Part shown: positions 6,925 to 9,908 of the stretch, piece by piece
Position numbering within the stretch: position 1 is the stretch's first letter
Layout of the letters: every line of letters begins with the position of its first letter
Origin: Odoribacteraceae bacterium
Lineage (GTDB): Bacteria; Bacteroidota; Bacteroidia; Bacteroidales; Marinifilaceae
Direction: 5' to 3'
Assembly: GCA_031279175.1 (NCBI GenBank)
Contig: JAITJA010000186.1
Location: forward strand, 1-9,908
DNA length: 9,908 bases
The notes under the pieces: model-generated
Told to the model about the DNA's origin: nothing
Database searches by the model: none
What the model saw: only the letters and a program-made list of their open reading frames with translations
Program-made: the position numbers and the translations under genes

Positions 6925-7410
6925 ATGAATTACGTTGACATCATCTTATTGGTTCCCTTGCTTTACGGGGCTTTCAGGGGACTCTCCAGGGGATTAATCG
7001 TGGAGGTCTTCACGTTGATTGCACTGGTCGCGGGCATTTACTTCTCGTTGCGCTGGAGCGGCTCTTTCGAGGGCATTCTCCAGGAGTTCGTCGCCATCCC
7101 GGCGGCTTACGCTTACCATGTTGCCTTCGCGCTCATCTTCCTGCTGATCGTGATCGCGGCGCACCTGCTGGGCAAGCTGCTGACAAAGATAGCGGGATGG
7201 GTGGCTCTCGGGTTACTGAACCGTGTCGCGGGGATGCTATTCGGCGCGTTAAAGATGGCGATCATCGTCTGCGCGATACTCTTCCTGCTGGACGCGATCG
7301 ACAAGCGCTACGACATTATCTCCACCGACGCCAGGGAGGAAAGCCTGCTCTACGATCACCTCGTCAACTTTGCAAACAAGATCTACCAAATCGTTATTCA
7401 CAAACATTAG
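6925..7410 (+). CDS. CvpA family membrane protein
   Basis: A 161-residue inner-membrane protein with about four hydrophobic segments (roughly 4-16, 25-41, 64-84, 102-122). The early helix turn GAFRGLSRGLIVEVF and the LLNRVAGMLFGALKMAII stretch are typical of CvpA-family proteins. The Escherichia coli member is needed for colicin V production and for envelope stress tolerance; the molecular role in Bacteroidota is not settled. The start is the first ATG after the -7 element and gives the standard MNYVDIILL N-terminus. tyrS starts 13 nt after its TAG stop, so the two are probably cotranscribed. The family call rests on the N-terminal pattern and topology. Confidence 0.85.
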   Translation: MNYVDIILLVPLLYGAFRGLSRGLIVEVFTLIALVAGIYFSLRWSGSFEGILQEFVAIPAAYAYHVAFALIFLLIVIAAHLLGKLLTKIAGWVALGLLNRVAGMLFGALKMAIIVCAILFLLDAIDKRYDIISTDAREESLLYDHLVNFANKIYQIVIHKH

Positions 7411-7423
7411 AATTGATAATACA

Positions 7424-8719
7424 ATGAACTTTATCGAAGAACTCAGGTGGAGAGGCATGTTACACGACATCATGCCGGGCACCGAGGAACAATTAGTCAA
7501 GGAGCAAACAACGGCATACGTCGGTATCGATCCCACTGCCGACTCGCTCCACGTCGGTCATCTCGTCTCGATCATGATGATGAAACTCTTCCAGCTTGCC
7601 GGGCACAGGCCGATCTTCGTCATCGGGGGAGCTACCGGAATGATCGGGGATCCAAGCGGGAAGTCGCTGGAAAGAAATCTACTGGACGAGGAGACCATCC
7701 TCCACAACATGGAAGGAATCAAGGAGCAACTCGCGCGCGTCATCGACTTCCATTCCGACGCGCCAAACGCCGCGATCATGCTCAACAACCACGACTGGAT
7801 GAAGAATTTTACCTTCCTCGACTTCATCAGGGAGGTCGGAAAGCATCTTACCGTGAACTACATGATGTCTAAAGATTCCGTCAAGAAACGTCTCGGCGCG
7901 GACGCCTCGCAGGGACTATCCTTCACCGAATTTACCTACCAGCTCGTGCAGGGGTACGACTTCCTCCACCTACGTCGCCATTACAACTGCCTCATGCAGA
8001 TGGGCGGGTCAGACCAGTGGGGGAATATCACCACCGGCGGGGAGCTTATCCGCAGGAAGGACGGCGCGGAAGCATACGGCGCGACGTGGCCCCTGATGAC
8101 GAAAAACGACGGCGCGAAGTTCGGGAAAACCGAATCGGGAAATGTCTGGCTCGACCCGCGCCGCACCTCCCCCTACGCCTTCTACCAGTTCTGGCTCAAC
8201 AGTCGCGACGACGACGCCGAACGTTACATCAAGACCTTCACGCTCCTCCCACCAGCGGAAATCGAGGCGTTGATCCTCGAACACCGGCAGGCCCCTCACC
8301 TCCGCCGCCTGCAACAAGTACTGGCGAGCGCCGTCACCTGCCTCATCCACGGCGAGGAAGCTCACGAAACGGCCCGCGCCGCCTCGCGCGTCCTCTTCGG
8401 CAACGCGACGGAAGACGCCCTGCGTGCCCTCGACGAGCCTACCTTCCTCGCGCTCTTCGACGGGGTGCCGCGACACGTCATCCAGAGGAAGGAGCTAACG
8501 GCCGGTATCCCGCTCGCCGAGTTACTGGCCGTCAAGACATCCCTCTTCTCCTCGAAGGGAGAAGCCAGGCGGGCGCTCAAGGGAAATGGAGTCAGCATCA
8601 ACAAGGAAAAAATCACCGACAGCGAGATGCTCGTCGACGAACAACGCTTGATCGCAGGCAAGTACATCCTCCTACAGAGCGGGAAAAAAAATTACCACCT
8701 CGTGATCGTTAGCGAGTAG
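7424..8719 (+). CDS. tyrS: Tyrosyl-tRNA synthetase
   Basis: A 431-residue class I synthetase that charges tRNA-Tyr with tyrosine in the cytosol. The HIGH-type motif is HVGH (43-46) in YVGIDPTADSLHVGHL. MGGSDQWGN (193-201) is the conserved tyrosine-binding segment. The KMSKS-type loop is KFGKT (232-236), as in most bacterial TyrRS. A C-terminal S4-like RNA-binding domain (about 360-431) contains SSKGEARRALKGNGVSIN. I chose ATG at 7424 because it gives the family N-terminus MNFIEELRWRG. An upstream in-frame ATG at 7370 would overlap cvpA and add an unsupported 18 residues. No T-box or other leader structure is seen. Complete, with no anomalies. Confidence 0.97.
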   Translation: MNFIEELRWRGMLHDIMPGTEEQLVKEQTTAYVGIDPTADSLHVGHLVSIMMMKLFQLAGHRPIFVIGGATGMIGDPSGKSLERNLLDEETILHNMEGIKEQLARVIDFHSDAPNAAIMLNNHDWMKNFTFLDFIREVGKHLTVNYMMSKDSVKKRLGADASQGLSFTEFTYQLVQGYDFLHLRRHYNCLMQMGGSDQWGNITTGGELIRRKDGAEAYGATWPLMTKNDGAKFGKTESGNVWLDPRRTSPYAFYQFWLNSRDDDAERYIKTFTLLPPAEIEALILEHRQAPHLRRLQQVLASAVTCLIHGEEAHETARAASRVLFGNATEDALRALDEPTFLALFDGVPRHVIQRKELTAGIPLAELLAVKTSLFSSKGEARRALKGNGVSINKEKITDSEMLVDEQRLIAGKYILLQSGKKNYHLVIVSE

Positions 8720-8793
8720 TCAGCGCCGCGAGATCATCACCAGCAACAACCGCGACAACACCGCGAACACGCGTAACATAAATACACCACGTC

Positions 8794-9908
8794 ATGAAAG
8801 CAACCACCATCCTGGCCACCCTCCTGCTCCCCGCGATCATGGTCGGCAGCCCAAACGAGAAAGAACCGCGGCGCGTCGTCCTCTACACCCTCGGGGAGAA
8901 CGAGCAAGTACACTACGGCGAATACTTCGCCATACAAGACATCCGCGGGGATCGCTTCGCCTGCGTCACCTTCGACGCCGTCAAGCAAACCTACACCTTC
9001 GTCTTCAACGGCAAGCGAGTCATCACGTCGGAAGAACCCCCCGAAATACTCCAGCTGAACGTCCGCGAGGAAAAAGGCTATACCGTCATCTACCAGCAGC
9101 AAGGCAAAACGTACGTGAACTGGAAAGACGCGGTGCAAGGCCCTTTCGATGGCGCGTATTCCACCACCGGAAACGGCGACATGTTCGAGTACAGGATGGA
9201 GAACGACCATTACGTCTGGAACAGCGGCGTCGCGGAAGGGCCCTTCGAGGAAGTCTCCTTCCAGGGCGACTCCTTCTCCGTACCGAACGCCTTGTTCTAC
9301 TACCGCCTCGTGGGCAGGTGGTACGCGCGCGAGCGGGATGGTAAAAACACCCGCGCTTACAACATCCACGAAGAGCGCGTCATCAACAACAGGAACGCCT
9401 CGGACTCTCGCCTGACCAAGAGCGGCAACCACGCCTACATCTACAAGGAGAACGGCAAATGGCACGTCAACATCAACGGCCGCGACAGCCGGGGGTACGC
9501 GAGCGTCTACGCCCTACAACTGACCGAGAGCGGCAAATATTCCTATTGCTACAAGGAGAACGGCAAATGGCACGTCAACATCAACGGCCGCGATAGCCGG
9601 GGGTACGAGAGCGTCGGCTACCCACGACTGACAGAGAGCGGCAACCACGCCTACATCTACAAGGAAAACGGCAAATGGCACGTCAACATCAACGGCGCGG
9701 AAAGTAGACCATACAACGGTTACATCTACAACCTCTGCGTCATCGAGGACGGGCGGTACGCCTTTATTTACGAGGAAAACGACAAAGAACACGTCAACAT
9801 CAACGGCCGCGACAGCCGGGGATACAGCATGATCATCGACCTCGCGCTCGACAACACCGGCGCGTGCACCTTCCTCTACAGTGACGACGACGGCCGGGTA
9901 TACAAAAA
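8794..9908 (+). CDS. Putatively exported repeat protein, 3' end outside window
   Basis: An uninterrupted frame of 371 codons that runs off the window edge. The N-terminus (MKATTILATLLLPAIMVGS) looks like a short Sec signal peptide. Residues from 207 on consist of 36-residue units with the core YKENGKWHVNINGRDSRGY and a leading LTESG. They start at residues 207, 243 and 279, then a more diverged one at 316 and a partial one at 352. Looser copies can be seen earlier (GKTYVN..QGPFD near 104-119 and HYVWNSGVAEGPFEEV near 139-154), so most of the mature protein may be repeats. The spacing suggests beta-hairpin repeats, similar to hypothetical Bacteroidales proteins with NGK-YVNINGKEYGPYD units (from memory). 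Function is unknown. It lies 74 nt after tyrS with no clear promoter. Confidence 0.85.
   Translation, partial: MKATTILATLLLPAIMVGSPNEKEPRRVVLYTLGENEQVHYGEYFAIQDIRGDRFACVTFDAVKQTYTFVFNGKRVITSEEPPEILQLNVREEKGYTVIYQQQGKTYVNWKDAVQGPFDGAYSTTGNGDMFEYRMENDHYVWNSGVAEGPFEEVSFQGDSFSVPNALFYYRLVGRWYARERDGKNTRAYNIHEERVINNRNASDSRLTKSGNHAYIYKENGKWHVNINGRDSRGYASVYALQLTESGKYSYCYKENGKWHVNINGRDSRGYESVGYPRLTESGNHAYIYKENGKWHVNINGAESRPYNGYIYNLCVIEDGRYAFIYEENDKEHVNINGRDSRGYSMIIDLALDNTGACTFLYSDDDGRVYK
9412..9908 (+). repeat. 108-bp coding tandem repeats
   Basis: Units start at 9412, 9520, 9628 and 9739, with a partial unit from 9847. The stretches 9445-9507 and 9553-9615 differ at only two of 63 bases. The stretches 9421-9480 and 9637-9696 differ at one of 60. 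Such DNA-level identity points to recent duplication or gene conversion rather than old protein repeats. Units 4 and 5 are much more diverged. Confidence 0.92.

Noticed and set aside
7411..7423. A T-box or other tRNA-sensing leader in front of tyrS.
   Set aside because: Only 13 nt separate cvpA and tyrS, too short for any such structure.
8737..9465. A 242-codon minus-strand open frame rich in V, D and E.
   Set aside because: It is antisense to the exported repeat protein, whose plus frame has a signal peptide and clear repeats and runs to the window end.

Overview
The window looks like a chromosomal segment of a GC-rich member of the Bacteroidota (probably Bacteroidales). Three things point there: -7 elements of the form TAnnTTTG (TACCTTTG) in front of genes, the lack of Shine-Dalgarno sequences before starts, and gene families typical of that phylum (long PSP1/RicT proteins, paired rhomboids with a C-terminal helical tail, CvpA). 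The species cannot be named from this sequence alone.

Layout. Positions 1-223 hold a non-coding tandem array of 41-42 bp units, each built on a GC-rich palindrome. A more AT-rich stretch without genes follows (about 224-578), then a tRNA-Ala(GGC) gene on the minus strand (579-652) and a G-rich low-complexity tract (713-770). From 6756 down to 780 lies a tightly packed minus-strand gene run: aspS (aspartyl-tRNA synthetase), holB (DNA polymerase III delta'), a PSP1/RicT-type protein, and two consecutive rhomboid intramembrane protease genes. Gaps in this run are -1 to 32 nt, so it is probably one operon. The first of the two rhomboid genes is broken by a single in-frame TGA at codon 99, where family resemblance predicts glycine. 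The second rhomboid looks intact.

A 168-bp divergent promoter region (6757-6924) separates this operon from a plus-strand run: a CvpA-family membrane protein, tyrS (tyrosyl-tRNA synthetase), and a putatively exported protein that runs off the window end. The last gene carries 36-residue repeats whose DNA is nearly identical between units.

Most genes are housekeeping (translation, replication clamp loading). The points worth a second look are the palindromic 41-bp array, the TGA-split rhomboid in a translationally coupled pair, the recently duplicated repeats of the exported protein, and a three-copy TGAAACCGG-type motif in the divergent promoter region. I see no phage, transposase, CRISPR or defence genes, and no convincing new multi-gene system.
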